64,000 nt of DNA, taken from Brachyspira pilosicoli. Its GTDB lineage: Bacteria > Spirochaetota > Brachyspiria > Brachyspirales > Brachyspiraceae. Shown piece after piece: positions 45,295-54,177 of the stretch (its first letter is position 1; each line of letters starts with the position of its first letter). The notes under the pieces were generated by a model. The model ran no database searches. It was not told where the DNA came from and was given only the letters and a program-made list of their open reading frames with translations. Made by a program: the position numbers and the translations under genes. The DNA lies in NCBI RefSeq assembly GCF_036997485.1, contig NZ_JAWLPU010000001.1, forward strand, positions 310,001 through 374,000, in the 5' to 3' direction.

Positions 45295-46284
45295 TTATAT
45301 TTTTTTACATGAATTTCTAATCACTATATTAGGCTGAAGTACGATATTTATATTATCTGTTATTCTCTCACTTATAATATTTAATACAGAAAGTACAGCA
45401 TTTTTACCCATTTCATAAGCTTGAGAAGACACTGTGGTAAGCCCTATCATAGATGAATAAGGTATATTATCATAACCCATTAAAGATATATCATTAGGTA
45501 TTGATATCCCATACTCTTCTGTTGCTTTCTTTATACCAAAACACATAACATCACATGCCGAAAATATAGCAGTATAATTAAGTTTCGATTTTATAATGTC
45601 TTTCATTTGCTCATAGCTTTCATCAAAATTAAAATTTGCTATTTTTTTATATTTTGTATTGTCAAAATCTATATTATTATCATTCAATGCCTTTATAAAT
45701 CCATCAAATCTTTCTTTCTCTGTACTAATATCTTGAGGACCAGCCATATATATAATATTTTTATGCCCCAAATCTATTAAATATTTAGTGGCATTATAAG
45801 CTCCTATTTTGTTATCAGAACCAACATAATTTATATTATTAAACTCTACTTTTCTATCCAAAAAAACAATTGGTAAATTAGAATTATTAATTATATCATT
45901 AAAATATTTTGTACTTCCTACAGATGGTATTATAATATATCCAGATACTCCAATGTTTGTTATATCTTTAAAATTTGATATATCTCTATTTTCTTTAAAC
46001 TGAGAAAGTATAATATGATATCCATAAAGATTAGCAGTATTTTCTATTCCTTCAATTATATTGGCAAAAAAAGGATTTGTAATATCTGGAATAATTACTG
46101 ATATAATTTGTTTATTCTTAGTGGTTTTCTTTAAATTATAACCATCAGAGTTAATAATCTTATTTATTTTATTTTTTATTTTTTCATCAACACTACTATT
46201 TCCATTTAATACCCTAGAAACAGTAGCAACAGAAACATTTGCTTTTTTTGCTATATAACTTAATGTTATTTTTTTATCGTTCAT
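45295..46284 (-). CDS. LacI-family transcriptional regulator
   Basis: A 329-residue repressor started at ATG 46284 (an in-frame TTG at 46293 also exists). The helix-turn-helix ITLSYIAKKANVSVATVSRV and hinge LNGNSSVDEKIKNKI are at the N-terminus; a periplasmic-binding-protein-like effector domain follows (IISVIIPDITNPFFANIIEG, IVFLDRKVEF, YIMAGPQDIS). It is divergent from the nucleoside hydrolase operon, so it probably represses that operon and itself, with a nucleoside or ribose as inducer. A palindrome in the 186-base intergenic region is the likely operator. Confidence 0.92.
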   Translation of the reverse strand: MNDKKITLSYIAKKANVSVATVSRVLNGNSSVDEKIKNKINKIINSDGYNLKKTTKNKQIISVIIPDITNPFFANIIEGIENTANLYGYHIILSQFKENRDISNFKDITNIGVSGYIIIPSVGSTKYFNDIINNSNLPIVFLDRKVEFNNINYVGSDNKIGAYNATKYLIDLGHKNIIYMAGPQDISTEKERFDGFIKALNDNNIDFDNTKYKKIANFNFDESYEQMKDIIKSKLNYTAIFSACDVMCFGIKKATEEYGISIPNDISLMGYDNIPYSSMIGLTTVSSQAYEMGKNAVLSVLNIISERITDNINIVLQPNIVIRNSCKKI

Positions 46285-46322
46285 AATATACAAATCATGT
46301 TAATTAAGATTTTTATTACTAT

Positions 46323-46346
46323 AATATATGAAGTTTAATTTGTCAA
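46323..46346 (-). promoter_or_regulatory. Predicted promoter of the LacI regulator gene
   Basis: On the minus strand TTGACA (complement of 46341-46346) is followed after about 16 bases by TTATAG, or after 14 by TATTAT. The -10 choice is uncertain. Confidence 0.45.
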
Positions 46347-46367
46347 TATAGTTTCAATAAATAGTTG

Positions 46368-46403
46368 TTTTACAGAAAAATTTCAGAAAATTTTCTGTAA
46401 AAA
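46368..46403. promoter_or_regulatory. Palindromic operator candidate between the divergent genes
   Basis: TTTTACAGAAAA and TTTTCTGTAAAA form an inverted repeat with a 12-base centre. It ends one base before the -35 box of the operon promoter, the place expected for a LacI-family repressor. LacI-family sites often have a central CG, absent here. Confidence 0.6.
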
Positions 46404-46404
46404 A

Positions 46405-46432
46405 TTGACTTCGCAACAAACTTGACTATACT
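46405..46432 (+). promoter_or_regulatory. Predicted promoter of the nucleoside operon
   Basis: TTGACT (46405-46410), 16-base spacer, TATACT (46427-46432), 38 bases before the first start codon. Confidence 0.65.
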
Positions 46433-46470
46433 TTTTATTATATAAAAAAATATTTAAGGTAATAATAAAT

Positions 46471-47403
46471 ATGAGCAAAACAAAAATTATTTTAGATTGT
46501 GATCCAGGTCATGATGATGCTATAGCTATACTTATGGCTTTAAAATGTGAAAAAGTAGAATTGCTTGGTATAACAACAGTATGCGGAAATTCTACTTTAG
46601 AAAATACCACAGCCAATGCCTTGAGAATTTTAGATTTCATTGGCTGTAATCACATACCCGTAGCAAAAGGATGTCATAAACCAATAAGAAGAGAATTAGT
46701 ATTAGGTACAGCAGATGGTCCTTCAGGATTAGAAGGTTCTAAATATTTAAGTTCTAGCAATAAAACTTGTGAAGCTTTGCATGCTGTAGATTTTATAGCA
46801 AAATGTTTAAAGGAATCTGATGAGAAAGTTACTTTAATACCTACAGCACCATTGACAAATATAGCTTTATTTTTACTAAAATATCCTGAATTAAAGGAAA
46901 AGATAGAAGAAATAGTATTAATGGGTGGAGTATTTTATAAGCCAAATGAATATTATACTCCAACAGAATTTAATATATTTTGTGATCCTGAAGCAGCAGA
47001 TATAGTTATTAACTCTGGAATAAAAACAACTATGATAGGACTTGATGTTACAATGAAAGTATTAGTTGAAGAAGAACAATATAAAGAATTTAGAAAAATA
47101 AATACCCCTGTTGGAAAATTAGTAGTTGATTGGCTTATGTTTTATGAGAAACTACATAGAGGTACTATGGGTGTTGGTGGTGCTTTACATGATCCTTTAG
47201 CATTTGCATATGTTGTTGATAAATCTTTAGTTAAAACAAAAGAAGTTTATTTAGAAATAGAAAAAAGAGGAGATATAATGTTTGGGGCTACTATTGCTGA
47301 TTTTTGGGGATTAAAAAAACAAAAACCAAATGTAAATATAGCAATAGAAGTTGATTCTAATAGATTTTTTAATATGTTATATGAATTATTAAAAAAATAT
47401 TAG
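46471..47403 (+). CDS. Nucleoside hydrolase (first of two)
   Basis: A 310-residue inosine-uridine-preferring hydrolase family enzyme, which splits nucleosides to base and ribose. The calcium-binding motif ILDCDPGHDDAIAILMAL is at residues 6-23. TVCGNSTLENTTANALRIL, LIPTAPLTNIALFL, VLMGGVFYKPNEYYTPTEFN and FNIFCDPEAADIVINSG complete the active site. It is the first gene of the operon under the LacI-type operator. Substrate preference is unknown from sequence. ATG with AAGGT upstream. Confidence 0.95.
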   Translation: MSKTKIILDCDPGHDDAIAILMALKCEKVELLGITTVCGNSTLENTTANALRILDFIGCNHIPVAKGCHKPIRRELVLGTADGPSGLEGSKYLSSSNKTCEALHAVDFIAKCLKESDEKVTLIPTAPLTNIALFLLKYPELKEKIEEIVLMGGVFYKPNEYYTPTEFNIFCDPEAADIVINSGIKTTMIGLDVTMKVLVEEEQYKEFRKINTPVGKLVVDWLMFYEKLHRGTMGVGGALHDPLAFAYVVDKSLVKTKEVYLEIEKRGDIMFGATIADFWGLKKQKPNVNIAIEVDSNRFFNMLYELLKKY

Positions 47404-47412
47404 TGATAAATT

Positions 47413-47517
47413 ATGATTGAATATACAGAAGAACTTAAAAGTGGTTTAGTTAGAATAGATATAGTTTTTATGCATTTTAATTTAGCTACACAAAGATATT
47501 ACATAGAAAATCTATAA
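47413..47517 (+). CDS. Doubtful 34-residue open frame in the nucleoside operon
   Basis: ATG 47413 opens MIEYTEELKSGLVRIDIVFM then HFNLATQRYYIENL before TAA. It fits exactly between two operon genes but has no good ribosome binding site and matches nothing I know. It may be a small peptide gene, a remnant of a lost gene, or chance. Confidence 0.25.
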   Translation: MIEYTEELKSGLVRIDIVFMHFNLATQRYYIENL

Positions 47518-47563
47518 ATATATCAGTGAAGCTATTAAAAAATAAAAAAAGGAGTTAAATAAA

Positions 47564-48583
47564 ATGAAAAAATATTTATTAATCATTTTAGCTTGTTTTA
47601 TTGTTTTTGGATGTGGAAACAATAGTAATGCAACAAATGACACATCTAATACTAAATCAAAAATAAAAATAGCTGCTATATCTGGTTATTTTGGTCAAGG
47701 TTTTGGTAAAAGCATGGTTGCTGGTTTAGAAAGAGCAAGAGATGAATTAGGTATTGAATTAAAAATAGTAGATGTTGGTACAAGATCATTAGATTATGAA
47801 GATCAATTATCTAGTTTAGCACAAACTGGTGAATATTCTTTAATATTTTTAATGGGATGGGAATTAGCTAATGCTTTAGAAGTTGTATCTAAATCTTTTC
47901 CTGAGCAAAAATTTGTATTTGTAGATGGAGTATTGGAAAATCCAAATGTATATTATGTTAATTTTGCTGAAGAGCAAGGTTCTTTTTTAGTTGGTGTTAT
48001 GGCTGCACTAATGACAACTAGAACAGATATAGCAAATATTAATCCTGATAAAGCAGTTGGTTTTGTTGGAGGAAGAGATATACCTGTTATTAGAAATTTC
48101 TTAAATGGATATATTCAAGGGGTAAAATACATTGATCCTAATATAGAAGTAAAAGAAGTATTTACAGGTACTTTTGATGATCCTGCTAGAGGAAGTGAAC
48201 TTGCACAATCTTTATATTCTGGAAATGTTGATATAGTTTATAGTGTTGCTGGTCCTTCAGGAGAGGGTGTATTGCAAGCTGCAGGTGCTGCAAAAAAATA
48301 TGCAGTTGGAGTAGATGTTGACCAGTGTGCTTCAGCTCCAGGATATATATCAGGCAGTATGTTAAAAAGAGCAGATGTTGGTGTTTATGATATGATAGAA
48401 CAATATGTAAAAAATCCAGATTTGGCTCCAGGCGTATTTACTTACGATATTATCAAAGGTGGAGTTCAATTATGTAATGATGAATATATGAAAGCTATAG
48501 TACCTCAAGATATTATTGATAAAATAGAAGAAATAAGACAAAAAGTTGTTAATGGTGAAATAAAAATAGAATCTATAATGTAA
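47564..48583 (+). CDS. BMP family nucleoside-binding lipoprotein
   Basis: A 339-residue ABC transporter substrate-binding protein of the Med/BmpA/TmpC (PnrA) family. Lipobox FIVFGC with Cys17. KIKIAAISGYFGQGFGKSMV, LEIRA-like helix, FPEQKFVFVDGVLENPNVYY, NFAEEQGSFLVGVMAALMTT, VGFVGGRDIPVIRNFLNGY and AVGVDVDQCASAPGYISGSM are the family landmarks. Relatives in spirochaetes (TmpC/PnrA) bind purine nucleosides. It should deliver nucleosides to the ATPase and permeases encoded downstream. The ATG has AAAGGAG upstream. Confidence 0.95.
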   Translation: MKKYLLIILACFIVFGCGNNSNATNDTSNTKSKIKIAAISGYFGQGFGKSMVAGLERARDELGIELKIVDVGTRSLDYEDQLSSLAQTGEYSLIFLMGWELANALEVVSKSFPEQKFVFVDGVLENPNVYYVNFAEEQGSFLVGVMAALMTTRTDIANINPDKAVGFVGGRDIPVIRNFLNGYIQGVKYIDPNIEVKEVFTGTFDDPARGSELAQSLYSGNVDIVYSVAGPSGEGVLQAAGAAKKYAVGVDVDQCASAPGYISGSMLKRADVGVYDMIEQYVKNPDLAPGVFTYDIIKGGVQLCNDEYMKAIVPQDIIDKIEEIRQKVVNGEIKIESIM

Positions 48584-48590
48584 TATTTAA

Positions 48591-48629
48591 AAAAGTGGCA
48601 TCTTATAAAATTATATAAGATGTCGCTTT
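48591..48629 (+). terminator. Intra-operon hairpin after the binding-protein gene
   Basis: AAAGTGGCATCTTATA and TATAAGATGTCGCTTT pair with few mismatches around AAATTA. There is no long T tail. It lies eight bases after the binding-protein stop codon and 24 before the ATPase start, so it may stabilise the upstream message or attenuate readthrough. Confidence 0.65.
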
Positions 48630-48652
48630 GATGATTTCAATTGGAGTATAAT

Positions 48653-50188
48653 ATGGAATTAGCTATAGAAATGACGAATATTAATAAATCTTATCCGCAA
48701 GTTCAAGCTAATAAAAATATAAATTTACAAGTTGAAGTTGGAGAAATACACGCAATAATAGGAGAGAATGGAGCTGGTAAAACAACTTTAATGAATATTT
48801 TATTTGGTTTAGAAACAGCAGACAGCGGTAATATAAAAATCTTTGGACAAGACGTTAATATAAATTCTCCTAAGGATGCATTTAAAGTTGGTTTAGGTAT
48901 GGTACATCAGCATTTTAAATTAGTACCATCATTAACTATATCTGAAAATATATTTTTAGGATGTGAATTAAAAAAAGGAATTTTTATTGATAGAGATTTA
49001 CAAAATAAAAGTGTTGTAGAGTTATCTAAAAAATTTTCTTTAGATGTAAATCCTACAGACAAAATACAAGATATATCTGTAGGTATACAACAGAGAGTTG
49101 AAATATTAAAAGCTTTATATAAAGGAGCAAAAATAATTATTTTAGATGAACCTACTGCTGTACTTACTCCTCAGGAATCTAAAGAATTATTTAAAACATT
49201 AAAAGAATTTGTAGTTAAAAATTCTATGACTGTTGTTTTTATAAGTCACCATCTAGATGAAATAATGGATATTTCTGATTCTGTAACAATTCTTCGTTTA
49301 GGAGAGGTAATTGCCAGAAAGAAAACTAAAGATATAACTAAAGAAGAACTTGCTAGTTTAATAGTTGGTAAACAAGTAATAGAAGCTCATAATTCTAATA
49401 TAAATAACAAAAAAGGTGATGTTGTATTAGAGGTTAATAATCTTTGGGCTAGAAATACATTAGGGGTACCTGCTTTAAGGGGTGTGTCTTTTTCTGTACA
49501 TAAAGGTGAAATAGTTGGTATAGCAGGAGTTGCAGGTAATGGACAAACTGAGCTTGCAGATATATTGTCAGGTTTTGAATATCCAAGTTATGGAGATGTA
49601 ATTTTAAATGGAAACAGTATAGTAAACAAAAGCAGTGAATATATAAGGTCTTTAGGTATGTGTCATGTTCCTGCGGATAGAATGAATAGAGGATGTAATA
49701 AAAATGATCCTATATGGTCTAATATGCTTATGGGTAAGCAAAGAAAAGAGCCTTTCGCTTATAAATCTATACTTCTAAATTTAAAAAATATAAAAAATTA
49801 TGCTCAAGAATTAATAAAAGACTATGATGTAAGAGCATCTAATGGAGATGTATTAATAGGAAATCTATCTGGAGGAAATATACAAAAAGCAATAGTAGCT
49901 AGAGAATTTTCTCAGGATGTTGATTTTTATCTAATCGATCAACCTACAAGAGGAGTAGATATATCTTCTAGTGCTTTTATACATAATGAAATATTAAAAA
50001 TGCGTGATATGAATAAAGCTATATTATTAATTTCTGTTCAATTAGATGAAATAATGAGGCTTAGTGATAGAGTTTTAGTATTATTTAATGGATCTATAGT
50101 TGGAGAAGTGATTCCTAATGAAACTACAGAAGAAGAAATAGGTCTTCTTATGGCTGGTATTTCTTCTAAAGGAGATGCTACATTATGA
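48653..50188 (+). CDS. Nucleoside/sugar ABC transporter ATP-binding protein
   Basis: A 511-residue protein of two fused ABC domains, started at ATG 48653 (GGAG upstream; the in-frame TTG at 48641 overlaps that site). Domain 1 has Walker A GENGAGKTTL, Q-loop VHQHFKLVPSLT, signature SVGIQQRVEIL and Walker B IIILDEPTAVLTP. Domain 2 has GVAGNGQTELAD in place of a full Walker A, the signature LSGGNIQKAIVAREF and FYLIDQPTRGVD. This is the RbsA/NupO arrangement. Its last four bases overlap the first permease start (ATGA), showing translational coupling. Confidence 0.95.
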   Translation: MELAIEMTNINKSYPQVQANKNINLQVEVGEIHAIIGENGAGKTTLMNILFGLETADSGNIKIFGQDVNINSPKDAFKVGLGMVHQHFKLVPSLTISENIFLGCELKKGIFIDRDLQNKSVVELSKKFSLDVNPTDKIQDISVGIQQRVEILKALYKGAKIIILDEPTAVLTPQESKELFKTLKEFVVKNSMTVVFISHHLDEIMDISDSVTILRLGEVIARKKTKDITKEELASLIVGKQVIEAHNSNINNKKGDVVLEVNNLWARNTLGVPALRGVSFSVHKGEIVGIAGVAGNGQTELADILSGFEYPSYGDVILNGNSIVNKSSEYIRSLGMCHVPADRMNRGCNKNDPIWSNMLMGKQRKEPFAYKSILLNLKNIKNYAQELIKDYDVRASNGDVLIGNLSGGNIQKAIVAREFSQDVDFYLIDQPTRGVDISSSAFIHNEILKMRDMNKAILLISVQLDEIMRLSDRVLVLFNGSIVGEVIPNETTEEEIGLLMAGISSKGDATL

Positions 50189-51216
50189 GAGATTTTTTGG
50201 AAAAAAAATTATTACCTATTTTAATTGGACCTATTATTGCCATAGTTGGTGCTACATTATTAAGTGCTATAGTAATATTACTTATAAGAGAAAATCCTAT
50301 ACATGTGTATTTTACCTTAATAAAAGGGGCTTTTGGAGGAATCAGACAAATAGCTGGAGTATTATTGCAATCTACACCAATTATAGTATCTGGCGTAGCT
50401 GCTTGTATAGCTTTTAAAAGTGGTATTTTTAATATAGGTATAGAAGGACAATTATATGTTGGAGGATTTGCTGCTACATATATTGGTTTCGCATATACAT
50501 TACCACCTTTTATACATGTTATTGTTGCTATATTAGCTTCTATGGTTGCTGGTATGTTATGGATATTTCTTCCTGCATATTTTAGGTCAAAATATAATGC
50601 AAATGAAGTTGTAGCTACTATTATACTTAATTATGTTGCTGTTTTATTAACTTCATTTTTGACTATAAATGTATTTAAGATTCCAGGTGGTTGGTCAGAA
50701 ACTCCACCTATACATGAAACTGCATATTTACCAAGATTGTTTGAATTTTCAAGACTTAATGTTGGATTTTTTATAGCAATAATACTAATAGCTATATTAA
50801 CATTTTATTTTCAAAAAACATCTATGGGTTATGAATGTAAAGTAGTTGGATCCAACTTTGAATATGCACAATACGGTGGTATACAAAATAGAAAAATAAT
50901 GTTTAGAATGATGATGATTTCAGGTGCTATAGGTGGTCTTGCAGGAGGTATAGAAGCTTTAGGAGTACATAGAAGATTTATGGAAGGGTTTGCTCCTGGT
51001 TTTGGATTTGATGGAATTACAGCGGCATTATTATCTAATGCAAATCCAATAGGAACTGCCATAACTTCATTATTCTTTGGAGCTTTGAGGTCTGGTTCTT
51101 TACTTATGGAAATAGATACAAATGTATCAAGAGAATTGGTTACTGTTATACAAGCTTTAATAATATTATTTATTTCAGTAAAAATTACTTTAAAAACTAA
51201 AAGTAAAGGTAGGTAA
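50185..51216 (+). CDS. Nucleoside ABC transporter permease, first subunit
   Basis: A 343-residue inner-membrane permease of the BPD_transp_2 (NupP-like) type with about nine membrane segments. LLQSTPIIVSGVAACIAFKS, GIFNIGIEGQLYVGGFAATY and KYNANEVVATIILNYVAVLL are family motifs; VVGSNFEYAQYGGIQNRKIM is the cytoplasmic loop that contacts the ATPase. GGIEALGVHRRFMEGFAPGF and FDGITAALL follow. It is coupled to the ATPase gene by a four-base overlap and ends six bases before the second permease. Confidence 0.94.
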   Translation: MRDFLEKKLLPILIGPIIAIVGATLLSAIVILLIRENPIHVYFTLIKGAFGGIRQIAGVLLQSTPIIVSGVAACIAFKSGIFNIGIEGQLYVGGFAATYIGFAYTLPPFIHVIVAILASMVAGMLWIFLPAYFRSKYNANEVVATIILNYVAVLLTSFLTINVFKIPGGWSETPPIHETAYLPRLFEFSRLNVGFFIAIILIAILTFYFQKTSMGYECKVVGSNFEYAQYGGIQNRKIMFRMMMISGAIGGLAGGIEALGVHRRFMEGFAPGFGFDGITAALLSNANPIGTAITSLFFGALRSGSLLMEIDTNVSRELVTVIQALIILFISVKITLKTKSKGR

Positions 51217-51222
51217 AAGTTT

Positions 51223-52113
51223 ATGATATCAGATATATTTAATATTTCTTTAATTGCAGCAACTATCCGTACAACAACACCGATATTATTAGTTGGACTT
51301 GGAGGTGCTTTCACTACTAAAAGTGGTATATTTAATGTTTCATTAGAAGGTCAAATGCTTATGGCTGCTTTTTTTGCAGTTGTTGGTAGTTATTATACTG
51401 GTTCGGCACTAGCAGGTGTTATCCTTGCTATTATAATATCATTAATATTGGCTTTAGTATTTGTATTATTTGTTGTAAACTTTAAAGCAAATGAAGTTGT
51501 AGTAGGGCTAGCTATAAATACTTTTGCTAGTGGTGCAACTATATCGCTTATGAAAACTTTATTTGGTACAAGAGGGTCTGTTGTATCTGATAAAATAGTA
51601 GGATTACCAAGTATAGGAGGATTTACACCATTTGTTTATTTAAGTATAGTTTTTCTAATTTTAGTTGCATTATTTATTTATAAAACAAAATTAGGATTAT
51701 ATATAAGAGTTGTAGGAGAGAAAGAAGATGCAGCAACATCTCAAGGTATTAATGTTACAGTTATAAAATATATATCATCTTTATTATGTGGACTCTTTGC
51801 TGGTATAGCAGGGGCACATCTTTCTATAGGATATTTAACTTTATTTACAGAGAACATGTCTTCTGGTAGAGGATTCATGGCTGTTGCTGCTTTAATATTT
51901 TCTAATGGAGACCCTTTAAAATTGTTCATTGGATGTTTAATATTTGGTTTTTCTGATGCTATAGCTTTAAGAATGCAAGGTTTTGGTATACCATCTTATA
52001 TAGTTTTAATGTTTCCATATATAGTTACATTGATATTCCTATTTGCTAATACATATAATAAAAGAAAAAAACGTATATTAGAAACAGAAGAAACTATAAA
52101 AAAATATAAATAA
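51223..52113 (+). CDS. Nucleoside ABC transporter permease, second subunit
   Basis: A 296-residue partner permease (NupQ-like), of the same family but shorter. TTPILLVGLGGAFTTKSGIF, NVSLEGQMLMAAFFAVVGSY, FKANEVVVGLAINTFASGAT and RVVGEKEDAATSQGINVTVI are its landmarks; GRGFMAVAALIFSNGDPL is the conserved C-terminal segment. With the first permease it should form the membrane channel of the importer. It starts six bases after that gene and is followed after 12 bases by the DMT permease. Confidence 0.94.
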   Translation: MISDIFNISLIAATIRTTTPILLVGLGGAFTTKSGIFNVSLEGQMLMAAFFAVVGSYYTGSALAGVILAIIISLILALVFVLFVVNFKANEVVVGLAINTFASGATISLMKTLFGTRGSVVSDKIVGLPSIGGFTPFVYLSIVFLILVALFIYKTKLGLYIRVVGEKEDAATSQGINVTVIKYISSLLCGLFAGIAGAHLSIGYLTLFTENMSSGRGFMAVAALIFSNGDPLKLFIGCLIFGFSDAIALRMQGFGIPSYIVLMFPYIVTLIFLFANTYNKRKKRILETEETIKKYK

Positions 52114-52125
52114 AGGATATTACAA

Positions 52126-53103
52126 GTGAAAAATGATTTATTTCCAATAATTATGGTATTGATTTCTGCTTTTATGTGGGGAAGTTGGGGACAATTTATT
52201 AAAAAGGTTTCTCAATGGTCTATAAGAATGTTCATGTTTATGCTATATTTCTTTTCATTGATATTAACTTGGACAGTTCTTTTAATAAATAGTGGAATTA
52301 GTGGATATGTTGAATTATTTAATTTAATACAAGAAACCCCTAAGCTTTTTTTATACCCTATACTAGGAGGTATAATATATACTTTTGGAATGTGGTTTAA
52401 TATTATAGCAGTTGATATAGCAGGACTTTCTATAACTTATATAATATTTACTTCTATTTCTATGCTATTAGGTACAACTTTATCTATATTAGCTGGAGGA
52501 CTTCCTGATGGTACACCTGTATATAGTGTATTATTAGGAGCTATTTTAATATTAATATCTGTATTCTTCTGTGGATATTCTTCTAAGGCAAAAGAAAATA
52601 ACTCTAAAACTTCTAACAAAGTATCAATAAAAACCGTTCTATTATATGGAGTTATATCTGGATTTTTTATATCAGCTTATCCATTTTTTATGACATTGTC
52701 TATTAAAACTGATTTAAATAATGTTGGACTAAATTCCTATCAATATATGGCATTATTATCTTGTGGTTCTATGATAACAGCTATATTAGTTTGTTTAATA
52801 CCTTTAATAAAATCAAAAGAATTAGTACCTGCTTTAAAAGTTCCAAAAATTTATTTTGTATTTGCGGCATTATCTGCAATAATGCATTATGGTGGAAATA
52901 TATTAAATTCTGTTTATGCTTCTTTGGTTGGATTAGCTATATCTTGGCCATTAGGTCAAAGTATGGCATTATGGGCTGTATTATGGGGGGTAATATATGG
53001 AGAATATAAAAATGCTCCATTCAAATCTATATTATCAATTATGTTGGCTGTTATATTTATTATTTTAGGTACTTTATCAATAACATTAACTGTTTATAGT
53101 TAA
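52126..53103 (+). CDS. DMT-superfamily sugar/ureide-type permease
   Basis: A 325-residue protein with ten hydrophobic segments, GTG start with AAAGGA upstream. ISAFMWGSWGQFIKKVSQWS near the N-terminus, GGIIYTFGMWFNIIAVDIAG and AISWPLGQSMALWAVLWGVI late in the chain recall the RhaT, GRP (glucose/ribose) and ureide permease branch of the drug/metabolite superfamily. In this operon it may carry ribose or a nucleobase, possibly exporting the free base left by the hydrolases. That role is inference. Confidence 0.75.
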   Translation: MKNDLFPIIMVLISAFMWGSWGQFIKKVSQWSIRMFMFMLYFFSLILTWTVLLINSGISGYVELFNLIQETPKLFLYPILGGIIYTFGMWFNIIAVDIAGLSITYIIFTSISMLLGTTLSILAGGLPDGTPVYSVLLGAILILISVFFCGYSSKAKENNSKTSNKVSIKTVLLYGVISGFFISAYPFFMTLSIKTDLNNVGLNSYQYMALLSCGSMITAILVCLIPLIKSKELVPALKVPKIYFVFAALSAIMHYGGNILNSVYASLVGLAISWPLGQSMALWAVLWGVIYGEYKNAPFKSILSIMLAVIFIILGTLSITLTVYS

Positions 53104-53144
53104 TTTATAGTTAATTGATTATATATAAAAAAGGAGAAATTATT

Positions 53145-54149
53145 ATGAAACGTTTGATATTAGATATTGATTCTGTTGGAGACGATATATTGACAATATT
53201 TTATTGTGCAAAAGAAAAAAGTTTAAAATTAGAAGGAATAACTACTGTATTAGGAGCTAGTGGAAGTATAGAACAAGCTACAAAAGTTGCTTTAAATACA
53301 TTGTCAATTGCAGATAGTAGAAATATTCCTGTATATAAAGGAGCATCCAAACCTATGGTTGGTCATCCAAAAGAAATAATGGAAAAACCTGTAAAGATTA
53401 ATGAAGAATTGGCAAATATTTTTGGAGAAAGAATAAAAGGTTTTAATCCTCCTGCTAAAGAACCTGACCATAGAGAAAAAGATAAACATGCTGTTGATTT
53501 TATAATAGAAACTATTATGTCAAATCCTAAAGAGATATCAATAGTAGCTACAGGACCTTTAACTAATATTGGTATGGCATTATTACAAGAACCAGCTCTA
53601 GCTGATAATATTAAAGAATGCTATATAATGGGTGGAGTGTTTAAAACCCCAGGAAATATAACACCTGTTGTTGAATATAATATATGGAATGATCCTGAAG
53701 CTTCAAAAATTGTATTCAACTCTGGTGTACCTATAACCTTAATACCTTTAGACATATGCGAAGATAATTCTGCAGCTGATAGTATGTTTACTAGAGATGA
53801 TATATTTGATTTATCACTAATGAAAAACAATCCTGTTGCTTCACATATAGTAAATTTTTTGCCTTTATATATAGATATATGGAGAGAATATTTTAAATTA
53901 GTAGGTTTTCCTATGGATGATGTAATTACTGCTGCTATGTTAGTAGATGAAACTATATGTAATACAACTAAAAGAGTTTATGTTGATGTTGAAACTGAAG
54001 GAGAATTAAGTAGAGGTCAATGTGTAGCATTTTTTGGAAGCCAAATATTGACAAAACCTAAAAAAGAAAATACTAGAATATGTACATCTATTAATGGATT
54101 AAAATTTAAAAAAATGTTTAAAGATACTATTAATTTATATTCAAAATAA
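53145..54149 (+). CDS. Nucleoside hydrolase (second of two)
   Basis: A 334-residue nucleoside hydrolase paralogue, started at ATG 53145 with AAGGAG upstream. The metal motif is slightly changed: LILDIDSVGDDILTIFYC (DIDSVGDD instead of DxDPGxDD), so the Pro-Gly is missing but the aspartates remain. ISIVATGPLTNIGMALLQ, CYIMGGVFKTPGN and YNIWNDPEASKIVFNSG are conserved. It is only distantly similar to the first hydrolase, suggesting a different base preference. Followed after 28 bases by ribokinase. Confidence 0.92.
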   Translation: MKRLILDIDSVGDDILTIFYCAKEKSLKLEGITTVLGASGSIEQATKVALNTLSIADSRNIPVYKGASKPMVGHPKEIMEKPVKINEELANIFGERIKGFNPPAKEPDHREKDKHAVDFIIETIMSNPKEISIVATGPLTNIGMALLQEPALADNIKECYIMGGVFKTPGNITPVVEYNIWNDPEASKIVFNSGVPITLIPLDICEDNSAADSMFTRDDIFDLSLMKNNPVASHIVNFLPLYIDIWREYFKLVGFPMDDVITAAMLVDETICNTTKRVYVDVETEGELSRGQCVAFFGSQILTKPKKENTRICTSINGLKFKKMFKDTINLYSK

Positions 54150-54177
54150 TAATTTTAGTATTTTATGTGAGAATAGT

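Noticed and set aside
47413-47517. A firm gene call for the 34-residue frame in the nucleoside operon
   Set aside because: There is no clear ribosome binding site or recognisable pattern, so it is kept only as a doubtful feature.
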